Source of the DNA: JBBDRX01 sp040905245 | GTDB lineage: Bacteria > Bacteroidota > Rhodothermia > Balneolales > Balneolaceae | Direction: 5' to 3' | Assembly: GCA_040905245.1 (NCBI GenBank) | Contig: JBBDRX010000078.1 | Coordinates: 1 to 5,231 of the forward strand | Length of the DNA stretch: 5,231 nucleotides | Shown: piece after piece, positions 1 to 5,231 of the stretch | Layout of the letters: every line of letters begins with the position of its first letter | How positions within the stretch are numbered: the first letter of the stretch is position 1 | Position numbers and translations under genes: made by a program | Notes under the pieces: generated by a model | Databases searched by the model: none | Seen by the model: the letters and a program-made list of their open reading frames with translations, nothing else | What the model was told of the DNA's origin: nothing

Positions 1-387
1 AAGACGATCGTCATCACCTGGAACAAGGAGAAGGCGTCGGACGAACTGGACCCCATGTTGCAATTGATGCAAAGCAACTATTTTCGTGGAAAAGTATTGA
101 CAGTCGACAAGTTGAATGGTCATACCGATCTTTTCCATGCAATGAAGGCGCTTGGAAGCGAGGGCATCACATCCCTGCTGGTAGAGGGGGGGACCACCCT
201 GTCTACATCCTTTCTCAAGGCGGGACTTGTAGATCAGATCGAGCTGTTTATCTCTCCGAAAATTCTGGGTGGAGGGGCACGATCGATTGCGGGACTGGGG
301 ATCGATCGTATGGACGAGATTCTTACCTTCAGATCTGTCTCCTGGACGCGAATAGGAGAAGATATGTTGTTAACTGCCAAATTTTGA
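1..387 (+). CDS. ribD: RibD, C-terminal reductase domain (5' end outside the window)
   Basis: This frame is open from the first base of the window and encodes 128 residues, so the gene begins upstream; the methionine at base 55 is internal. The visible part is the C-terminal end of the 5-amino-6-(5-phosphoribosylamino)uracil reductase domain. That domain makes the NADPH-dependent reduction of the ribosylamino side chain in cytoplasmic riboflavin synthesis. The diagnostic stretch is SLLVEGGTTLSTSFL followed by LVDQIELFISPKILGGG, the conserved VEGG nucleotide-binding loop and PKILGG strand of the RibD C-terminal (dihydrofolate-reductase-like) fold. Full RibD proteins are about 350-370 residues, with an N-terminal deaminase domain that cannot be seen here, so a stand-alone reductase is not excluded. 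The TGA stop lies 5 bases before the ATG of riboflavin synthase, which supports an operon. Confidence 0.9.
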   Translation, partial: KTIVITWNKEKASDELDPMLQLMQSNYFRGKVLTVDKLNGHTDLFHAMKALGSEGITSLLVEGGTTLSTSFLKAGLVDQIELFISPKILGGGARSIAGLGIDRMDEILTFRSVSWTRIGEDMLLTAKF

Positions 388-392
388 TCAAT

Positions 393-1004
393 ATGTTTAC
401 TGGAATCGTTGCAGAAACCGGACGTATCCGAAAAGTTATTCCCATGAATGGAGGTCGTGAGGTATGGATCGACTGTTCATTTGCGAATGAGACACACATC
501 GACGAGAGTATCAGTGTAAATGGAGTCTGTCTGACTGTTACCCGGAGAACAGCAGAATTTTTTGTCGTGCAATGTGTTGAAGAGACTTTGCGGAAAACCA
601 GACTATCTTCACTTGAGGCTGGTGATGAAGTAAACCTTGAACGGTCATTGACTCTCGAAAAGGCACTGGAGGGTCACATTGTACAGGGTCATGTCGACAC
701 CATGGGCAAAATTCGATCCATTCGGGAAGAGGGGTCCGACCGTCTGGTCGAGATCAGTTACCCTGAGGAGTTTACTACGCTGGTGGTCGGTCGGGGAAGT
801 ATTTCGGTGGATGGAATCAGCCTGACTGTTGCCAGGGAAGAGGGGAATCGCTTTACCGTTGCCATTATTCCCTACACCTGGGATCATACCAATCTGAAAC
901 ATTGCAAGGCCGGCGACGAAGTCAACATTGAGTTCGACCTCTTTGGCAAGTACATTAACAGATATCTGGAAAAACGGTTTGGGCCTGACAGGCCAAACCT
1001 CTGA
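393..1004 (+). CDS. ribE: Riboflavin synthase, alpha chain
   Basis: This 203-residue protein has the usual length for riboflavin synthase, which dismutates two 6,7-dimethyl-8-ribityllumazine molecules into riboflavin and a pyrimidinedione that re-enters the pathway. It shows the family's internal duplication: SISVNGVCLTV (residues 39-49) in the first lumazine-binding domain is repeated as SISVDGISLTV (136-146) in the second. The hinge signature GHIVQGHVD sits at 94-102, and the C-terminal FDLFGKYINRYL helix (181-192) matches the trimerisation segment of the family. The start is set by MFTGIV, the near-invariant N-terminus. A TTG nine bases upstream, overlapping the ribD stop, would add only three residues. 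No good Shine-Dalgarno sequence precedes the ATG. The symbol follows the ribE usage; the same enzyme is called ribC in E. coli. Confidence 0.96.
   Translation: MFTGIVAETGRIRKVIPMNGGREVWIDCSFANETHIDESISVNGVCLTVTRRTAEFFVVQCVEETLRKTRLSSLEAGDEVNLERSLTLEKALEGHIVQGHVDTMGKIRSIREEGSDRLVEISYPEEFTTLVVGRGSISVDGISLTVAREEGNRFTVAIIPYTWDHTNLKHCKAGDEVNIEFDLFGKYINRYLEKRFGPDRPNL
970..999 (-). terminator. Probable intrinsic terminator of the lptD-like operon, inside the end of ribE
   Basis: Bases 976-999 form an inverted repeat: GGTTTGG and CCT pair with AGG and CCAAACC around a GAC loop, 10 pairs with one bulged base. Read on the minus strand the hairpin is followed by GTTTTT (bases 975-970), the layout of a Rho-independent terminator. 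It lies 45 bases beyond the stop of the lptD-like gene. Read on the plus strand the hairpin is followed by TCTGAATGG, with no T-run, so it should be weak or inactive for ribE transcripts. The T-run is short (five), so efficiency is uncertain. Confidence 0.55.
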
Positions 1005-1043
1005 ATGGCATCTGACGAACGGTGAGGTTATACCCGATAGAAG

Positions 1044-3704
1044 TTAAAATCTCGGTGAACGGCCGCTTGGCGAGGAGCTTCTTTCCAGATTGTTCAACAG
1101 GGGGAGTTTCTGGAACAGCGACTGTATCTGTCCGCTGTCGATACTCAGGCGGAAGAAGTAGTATTGAAAATCTCCGAACGGGTTAAATTGAAAGCTCATT
1201 GTCCAGCACACCATTCTTCGGTTCAGCTGAAACTGTGACGGGGTCAGCTCCTGATCAATAAAATCGAACCCGAATCGCGTGCTGACGCTCCACTTCGGTG
1301 TAAGATTGAAACGGATATTATTGACATTCAGTGTTGCCGACTGGCGGGCGGCCTGTTGAAATACATAGTTCCAGCGATAACTGAAACTGAAACTGGCAGA
1401 CCATGGAGAGTAGTAGGAGGAGATTGGCTGCATGTTGAATCGAGTGTCAACCGGGCCGAACAGTTGTTGATCCAATGGGTCGTAAGGTCCGTAGATGGGG
1501 GTATTTATTCGCCTGGCTCCCCCGTCCGACCCTCCCTCAATCGAGTAATTTGCACTCAGGCTGTAACTCAAAGGCTGAAGGATTTTCCCTGTGTCCTGCC
1601 ATATATACCGATCAATCACTCTCCCGTCGGCATCTCTGGAATAGAGAGAGTAGTTGGCGGACAACGAGAGGTTGACTCCTTCCAGTAGTCGAGTAGAGAG
1701 CGAGACATTAATATTGCTGAAGTTGAGGCTGTCGGCAGCGAAGTTGTAGCTTGAGCTTGCACTCAGGTTGTCGATCAGTCTCAGATTGGTACTCTGGACT
1801 TCCCCGGTGGAATCACGTCGTACGTGTTTGGTTTCAAAGACGTTGCTGAGGGCAAAATTGAGATTCATCTGTTCGCCCTGTCCCGGCCCGCCGTACACCT
1901 CTTCATCAAAAATGGAGTACCGTCGGGTGCGGCCTGTGGAATCGACCTGAACATCTCGGTAATACCCCCACATCTCGTCACTGAAGTCGGGCCGGTAGCT
2001 GAAGCCGACAGTAGGACGCAGAGTGTGCCGGAACCCTTCCAGCTTGCCAACCTGTGCTTGTGAGACACCATAAATGGTGGTGGAAAAGTTGATTCCGGTA
2101 TTAAACTCACGTCCTGTGGCAAAACCGTGCTTCTGAATTGTGACGATCTCCTGTTGTACTTCGTCCCACTCCTGCCGGGTCGTAGTTGGATACCAATACT
2201 CAGTCAAAGAGAAATTTCCGCTGGTGTTTAAAAATTGACTGGGAATCAGATTGTTGGCACTGAGCCGAACCTGCTGGCGGAAACCGAGATCCAGATGCCG
2301 GTCGTCTCCGGTTGCCTCCCGGTACTTTGATGGACTGAGAAGCGCTTCAAACCACCCCGTCGGCTCCTCTGCGCCGAGTTCGGGATCGTAGGAAAAGTTG
2401 GATTGAAATTCGTTGTTGTAGCGAATCGAAATGGTTTCGTACCAGCGTTGCTGTCCGGTAGGAATATCTCGTTCGAACGGCGTCATTTGACGCAAGCTGA
2501 AGGTGGCTCGCGGCCCGGAAAAACGAGCCGAGTTGTCACTGAATTGCTGGTTCAGGCGGTTCGATACATTAAGGGTATACAAGTTGTCCGGATGCCGGTA
2601 GCGATAGGTCAGGCTGGAGGAACTGCTGGTTTGAGCCCGTTCATCAATATCGTAAGAGGTTCGTTGATAGTAGTCCTGCGTCCGAAGGTCGATATTGGCA
2701 TTAAGGCTGGCATAAGGGGAGATATCCTGGTTGTGCTGGATGCCGATCCGGCGGTTGATGATTTCGGTGAAGTCCGGGTCTGTCGACTCCATTCCCCGTT
2801 CGGAGGAGTAACCGAGAGTTACAGAGCCGGAATAGTTGCCGGTACGGCGATACTGAAGACGTGTTTCGTTGAAGAATGTCCCGGAAGTGAAAATATCGAA
2901 GGAGGTCTGTCCCGTCAAATGGTCATTGAAATACTGAAACCAGCCCAGATTCTGGAGGCCGAGCCCCCGGTTCTGATTATCCTGAAATGCATAGGTTGGT
3001 TCCAGAAGCCCGGACCGGCGCCGGTCGATTCCGGACGGGACGTATCCGAACGGAAAAAGAATCGGGTAGGGAATATCGAGAAGGAACAGCCGCGCATTGG
3101 TGAAAAAGACCTCTTCTTCTTCTACCACCTTCATTCGGTCTGCTTCAATATAGTAGTACATATGTGTGGGCGGACAGGTAGAGTAGCGTCCCTGTTCTAC
3201 AAATACCTCTTCCCTGGAAACATTTTTTACCTTGTCTCCGCGTATGAACCCCTCTCCGGCATTGACTTCTGCCGCGTCAAATTTTCCCCGGCCGGTATCA
3301 TAATTAAAGAGGATTCTTGAACTTCGGAGTTCCCGGCTGCCTTGTGTCAGTTGGGGGTAGGCGAGAGAATCCGCCGGATTATCCGATTCAGCATGGACTT
3401 CGGCCCGATTCAGGAAGAGAGAGATTTTTCCGGCAGTCAACCTGTTCTCCGTATGGGTTACATTGGCCGATCCATACAAAATTGCCTCTTTTTCTGTTCC
3501 CGCATGATACACCAGAGAGTCTCTTGACTGAAACTGAACGACGTCCCCGGAGGGGCTATCCGAGAGAGCCGCACCGGTATTGCTCCCCGTGACTTCAGAG
3601 GCGTGTTGCTGAGCAAGTGCGGTAAGTGGGGCGATGAACAACAGGATGCAGGCAGCCAACCAGGTTTGTCGAAGAGATGGATAGTATGCCGGTATGCATC
3701 CCAT
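1044..3704 (-). CDS. lptD: LptD-like outer-membrane LPS assembly protein (OstA family)
   Basis: This 886-residue protein probably forms the outer-membrane barrel that inserts lipopolysaccharide into the outer leaflet. A signal peptide is visible: arginine at 12, a hydrophobic core at about 15-30 and an ALA|QQ cleavage site after residue 31, with no lipobox. Residues about 55-200 look like the OstA/LptA-type beta-jellyroll (SLVYHAGTEKEAILYGSANV, then ITAGK-like and IRGDKV strands). PYPILFPFGYVP (212-223) leads into a long stretch of alternating aromatic/polar strands to about residue 863, as in the LptD C-terminal domain. Only two cysteines remain in the mature protein, C177 after the jellyroll and C833 near the C-terminus (NRRMVCWTMSF). 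The length fits the large Bacteroidota form rather than E. coli LptD (784). A polar tail of about 15 residues follows the last likely strand. The ATG start lies 17 bases after the kinase stop, with only a weak AGGTAGAG purine run before it. An uncharacterised OstA-like barrel is the main alternative. Confidence 0.85.
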   Translation of the reverse strand: MGCIPAYYPSLRQTWLAACILLFIAPLTALAQQHASEVTGSNTGAALSDSPSGDVVQFQSRDSLVYHAGTEKEAILYGSANVTHTENRLTAGKISLFLNRAEVHAESDNPADSLAYPQLTQGSRELRSSRILFNYDTGRGKFDAAEVNAGEGFIRGDKVKNVSREEVFVEQGRYSTCPPTHMYYYIEADRMKVVEEEEVFFTNARLFLLDIPYPILFPFGYVPSGIDRRRSGLLEPTYAFQDNQNRGLGLQNLGWFQYFNDHLTGQTSFDIFTSGTFFNETRLQYRRTGNYSGSVTLGYSSERGMESTDPDFTEIINRRIGIQHNQDISPYASLNANIDLRTQDYYQRTSYDIDERAQTSSSSSLTYRYRHPDNLYTLNVSNRLNQQFSDNSARFSGPRATFSLRQMTPFERDIPTGQQRWYETISIRYNNEFQSNFSYDPELGAEEPTGWFEALLSPSKYREATGDDRHLDLGFRQQVRLSANNLIPSQFLNTSGNFSLTEYWYPTTTRQEWDEVQQEIVTIQKHGFATGREFNTGINFSTTIYGVSQAQVGKLEGFRHTLRPTVGFSYRPDFSDEMWGYYRDVQVDSTGRTRRYSIFDEEVYGGPGQGEQMNLNFALSNVFETKHVRRDSTGEVQSTNLRLIDNLSASSSYNFAADSLNFSNINVSLSTRLLEGVNLSLSANYSLYSRDADGRVIDRYIWQDTGKILQPLSYSLSANYSIEGGSDGGARRINTPIYGPYDPLDQQLFGPVDTRFNMQPISSYYSPWSASFSFSYRWNYVFQQAARQSATLNVNNIRFNLTPKWSVSTRFGFDFIDQELTPSQFQLNRRMVCWTMSFQFNPFGDFQYYFFRLSIDSGQIQSLFQKLPLLNNLERSSSPSGRSPRF

Positions 3705-3721
3705 ACAGATCGCTCTACCTG

Positions 3722-4696
3722 TTAGAGGTGTTCACGAGCAAGAACCGAAGCGCCATAAAGTGCTGCATCATTCCCGAGAGGTTCATAGAGAATTTCAAAA
3801 CCGTGATGAAAGGGGGGCATCAGGTGGGTCAATGTCGTTTCCCGTGCAGAGTCTGTTAACCAGTGTCCGGCATTAGCAACCCCGCCGCTGATGACTATTT
3901 TTCGGATATCCAGCACATGTATGTAGTTCACAAGCGCATATCCAAGTTTTTCTCCTGCTTTGTGAAGGATCTCCACTGCCAGGTCATTTCCCTCTTCCGC
4001 CGCATGATACAGATCTAACGGCTCAAGTTCTTCAAGCTTGTCTCGAAATTTTCTGTAGAGTGGATTCCCTTTCTGGGATCGCAGACGTTTAATAGCATAA
4101 CGACTCAGAAACCGCTGGCCGAGATATGCCTCGATTCCACCCCGGGTATTGCTGTTGGAAGAGGGGCCACGGTAGTTGATAGTTACATGTCCGAGCTCTC
4201 CTGCTGAACCGTTCTGGCCCCGGAAAAGGGATTTGTTGTAGATAATACCGCCCCCCACCCCGGTTCCCAGGGTGAGCATGATAAAACTGTCGAACTGTTT
4301 ACCAACCCCAAACCGGGATGAACCAAGGGCAGCGAGGTTGGCATCGTTCTCGACAATGCAGGGCATGCCGGTTCGCTTTGTCATCTCATCCGTGACATGG
4401 ACTGCTTTCCAGCCGGGTAGGTTGGGCGGGTTGAATACCGTTGTCCGGTCTGCAGAGACCACACCGGGCGATCCCATACCAACCCCCGAGAGTGTGCCGG
4501 GGGAAGCCTGCGAGAGCTTTTCGACAGCACCGGCAATCCGTTTGAATACATGATTGAGCCCGCCTTCCGCTTCAGTCGGGAGCGTCGTTTTTTCGAGAAT
4601 TCCTTTTTGATCGTCGATCAGGGCAGCCTTGATATTGGTTCCGCCCAGATCAATACCAATCGAAATCTTTCCATTCCGGATCTGTTGATGTTCCAT
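3722..4696 (-). CDS. ROK-family sugar kinase (glucokinase-like) without zinc cysteines
   Basis: This 324-residue cytoplasmic protein has normal ROK length and probably phosphorylates a hexose or amino sugar with ATP. Visible motifs in order are the phosphate-1 loop GIDLGGTNIK (14-23), GMGSPGVV (73-80), VENDAN (115-120) with the likely catalytic base D118, the phosphate-2 loop LGTGVGGG (143-150), AGELGH (165-170) with sugar-binding E167 and H170, ISGGVAN (269-275) and GNDAALYGA (308-316). The family zinc motif CxCGxxGCxE is replaced by SNSNTRGGIE at 180-189: all three cysteines are gone, while the sugar-contacting E189 is kept. There is no N-terminal helix-turn-helix, so it is a kinase and not a ROK repressor. 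Glucose is the commonest substrate in such proteins, but GlcNAc, mannose or fructose cannot be excluded. It sits 47 bases after the FtsB-like gene and 17 before the lptD-like gene, all in one direction. Confidence 0.9.
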   Translation of the reverse strand: MEHQQIRNGKISIGIDLGGTNIKAALIDDQKGILEKTTLPTEAEGGLNHVFKRIAGAVEKLSQASPGTLSGVGMGSPGVVSADRTTVFNPPNLPGWKAVHVTDEMTKRTGMPCIVENDANLAALGSSRFGVGKQFDSFIMLTLGTGVGGGIIYNKSLFRGQNGSAGELGHVTINYRGPSSNSNTRGGIEAYLGQRFLSRYAIKRLRSQKGNPLYRKFRDKLEELEPLDLYHAAEEGNDLAVEILHKAGEKLGYALVNYIHVLDIRKIVISGGVANAGHWLTDSARETTLTHLMPPFHHGFEILYEPLGNDAALYGASVLAREHL

Positions 4697-4743
4697 CAGT
4701 GAAAAATATGAAAAAGAGGTGTCAGAGGTAGGGAGAAGCCAAG

Positions 4744-5043
4744 TTACTTCTCAATGCGATAGACGGTTTCGCCGGGTTTTCTCATGCCATACTCTTCCCG
4801 TGCGATTCGCTCCAGCAGGTCGGGGCTTTTTTCAAGACGTTCCAGGTCCTCTTCAAGTTCAAGAGTCTCCTCTTTCAGCTGTTCGATTCGCTCCTGAAGG
4901 TCACCCTTTCGCTGGCTCAATTCGTACCGGGTATAGAGACTGTAAGTATCAATAAACAGAAACCATACCGTACCGAATGCAACAAGAATGGCAATCAGAA
5001 AGGAGCGTTTCCACCGTAAGGGATTGAGAATCTGCAGATCCAT
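4744..5043 (-). CDS. FtsB/DivIC-like septum formation initiator protein
   Basis: This 99-residue protein has the FtsB/DivIC layout: a short basic N-terminus (RWKR, 10-13), one membrane segment at about 14-31 (SFLIAILVAFGTVWFLFI), a charged coiled coil at about 38-72 and a C-terminal block LLERIAREEYGMRKPGETVYRI (76-97) typical of the family. Such proteins form a bitopic complex with FtsL- and FtsQ/DivIB-type partners that activates septal peptidoglycan synthesis; the coiled coil faces the periplasm. The FIDTYSLYTRYEL segment after the membrane helix resembles Bacteroidota members. The ATG at 5043 is preferred. A TTG at 5070 would add nine residues, but it falls inside the candidate promoter and has no supporting ribosome site. 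This is the first gene of the three-gene minus-strand cluster. FtsB and DivIC cannot be told apart here, so no symbol is given. Confidence 0.88.
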   Translation of the reverse strand: MDLQILNPLRWKRSFLIAILVAFGTVWFLFIDTYSLYTRYELSQRKGDLQERIEQLKEETLELEEDLERLEKSPDLLERIAREEYGMRKPGETVYRIEK

Positions 5044-5067
5044 GAGGATTGAACCGTTATTCCAGTA

Positions 5068-5099
5068 CAAATTAAATCAAATCCGGTACGAAACCCAAA
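5068..5099 (-). promoter_or_regulatory. Candidate Bacteroidota-type promoter for the ftsB-like / ROK / lptD operon
   Basis: On the minus strand TTTG (5099-5096) is followed after 20 bases by TTAATTTG (5075-5068). This resembles the Bacteroidota -33 TTTG and -7 TAnnTTTG elements, with one mismatch in the -7 box. Transcription would start near 5062, giving a leader of about 20 bases before the ATG at 5043. A sigma-70-like reading also fits (TTGGGT, 16 bases, TTTAAT). The location is right, because the terminator immediately upstream should block read-through from the tRNA gene. The motif is short and the region AT-rich, so a chance match is possible. Confidence 0.35.
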
Positions 5100-5136
5100 A
5101 AAATAACCCCTACCGGGTATCAGCCGATAAGGGTTA
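5097..5136 (-). terminator. Intrinsic terminator downstream of tRNA-Lys
   Basis: On the minus strand TAACCCTTATCGG (5136-5124) pairs with CCGGTAGGGGTTA (5116-5104) around a seven-base loop: 13 continuous pairs, two of them G-U. Seven T residues follow directly (5103-5097). On the plus strand the two G-U pairs become C-A mismatches and no T-run follows, so the orientation is clear. It lies 46 bases beyond the tRNA 3' end and should separate tRNA transcription from the ftsB-like operon. Confidence 0.88.
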
Positions 5137-5182
5137 ATCAAGAGAGAGTCAAAAATTGATGACACACAATACAATAAATGCG

Positions 5183-5231
5183 TGAATCGGGTGGGATTCG
5201 AACCCACGACCCACGGCTTAAAAGGCCGTTG
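5183..5231 (-). tRNA. tRNA-Lys(TTT), 3' part; 5' end outside the window
   Basis: Only nucleotides from about position 25 of the tRNA onward are present. On the minus strand the anticodon stem ACGGC/GCCGT (5229-5225 and 5217-5213) closes a CTTTTAA loop with anticodon TTT at 5222-5220. A five-base variable loop GGGTC, then the T arm GTGGG-TTCGAAT-CCCAC (5207-5191), follow. The 3' acceptor strand is CCGATTC (5190-5184) with discriminator A at 5183. CGC follows instead of CCA, so the CCA end must be added after transcription. The short variable loop excludes a leucine tRNA read with a shifted TAA anticodon. The missing acceptor and D-arm halves should lie just beyond the right edge, where the acceptor would be expected to read GAATCGG. 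Confidence 0.95.

Noticed and set aside
55..387. Short gene starting at the ATG at base 55
   Set aside because: The same frame is open to the first base of the window and reads as continuous RibD reductase sequence, so this methionine is internal.
384..392. TTG start for riboflavin synthase overlapping the ribD stop
   Set aside because: The family N-terminus MFTGIV begins at the ATG at 393, and the three extra residues match nothing.
3109..3125. Short TTC triplet run
   Set aside because: It only encodes the Glu-rich VVEEEEV segment of the LptD-like protein and is too short to count as a meaningful repeat.
2403..3320. Plus-strand open frame of 305 codons antisense to the lptD-like gene
   Set aside because: It lies wholly inside the well-supported lptD-like gene, has no recognisable domain, and its composition looks like the complement of a barrel-coding sequence. 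Long antisense frames arise easily at this GC content.
4272..4553. Plus-strand open frame of 93 codons inside the ROK kinase gene
   Set aside because: It is antisense to conserved kinase motifs and shows no protein features of its own.
5044..5070. TTG start adding nine residues to the FtsB-like protein
   Set aside because: The ATG at 5043 gives a normal family N-terminus. The TTG lies within the candidate promoter and has no supporting ribosome site.
4995..5207. Minus-strand open frame of 70 codons across the tRNA 3' half, terminator and FtsB-like start
   Set aside because: It overlaps a structured tRNA and a strong terminator and is out of frame with the FtsB-like gene; it has no recognisable motif.
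1..5231. Previously undescribed defence, mobile or other novel system
   Set aside because: All coding sequence is accounted for by recognisable housekeeping families, and the gaps are short. I saw no direct-repeat array, insertion-sequence ends, integrase, phage gene or unexplained large structured RNA.

Overview
The window looks like an ordinary chromosomal housekeeping stretch from a Gram-negative bacterium of the Bacteroidota / Balneolota / Rhodothermota (FCB) group. The evidence is an LptD-type outer-membrane protein of the long form seen in that group, a FtsB/DivIC-like protein with the Bacteroidota-style core, a tRNA gene without an encoded CCA, and few convincing Shine-Dalgarno sequences before the start codons. 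GC content looks close to 50%. The phylum is an inference from protein style; no marker gene in the window settles it.

Layout. Plus strand, left end: the 3' part of ribD (reductase domain, cut by the window start), followed after 5 bases by complete ribE (riboflavin synthase). These are two enzymes of riboflavin biosynthesis and probably co-transcribed. Minus strand, from right to left: a tRNA-Lys(TTT) gene cut by the right edge; a strong intrinsic terminator for it; a candidate Bacteroidota-type promoter; then a three-gene cluster of a small FtsB/DivIC-like division protein, a ROK-family sugar kinase and an LptD-like lipopolysaccharide transport protein, separated by gaps of 47 and 17 bases. 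The lptD-like gene converges on ribE with a 39-base gap. A hairpin with a T-run on the minus strand, lying inside the last codons of ribE, probably terminates the minus-strand operon.

How the genes relate. ribD and ribE act in one pathway. In the minus-strand cluster two genes concern the envelope (septum formation and LPS export), while the ROK kinase is metabolic; a link through envelope sugar supply is possible but unproven. Points worth a second look are the loss of all three zinc-binding cysteines in the ROK kinase with its sugar-binding residues kept, the single pair of mature cysteines in the LptD-like protein, and the compact terminator and promoter arrangements at both ends of the operon. 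I found no mobile element, CRISPR array, defence gene, phage gene or riboswitch, and no convincing previously undescribed system. No gene-free stretch exceeds 300 bases; the longest is about 139 bases, between the FtsB-like gene and the tRNA.
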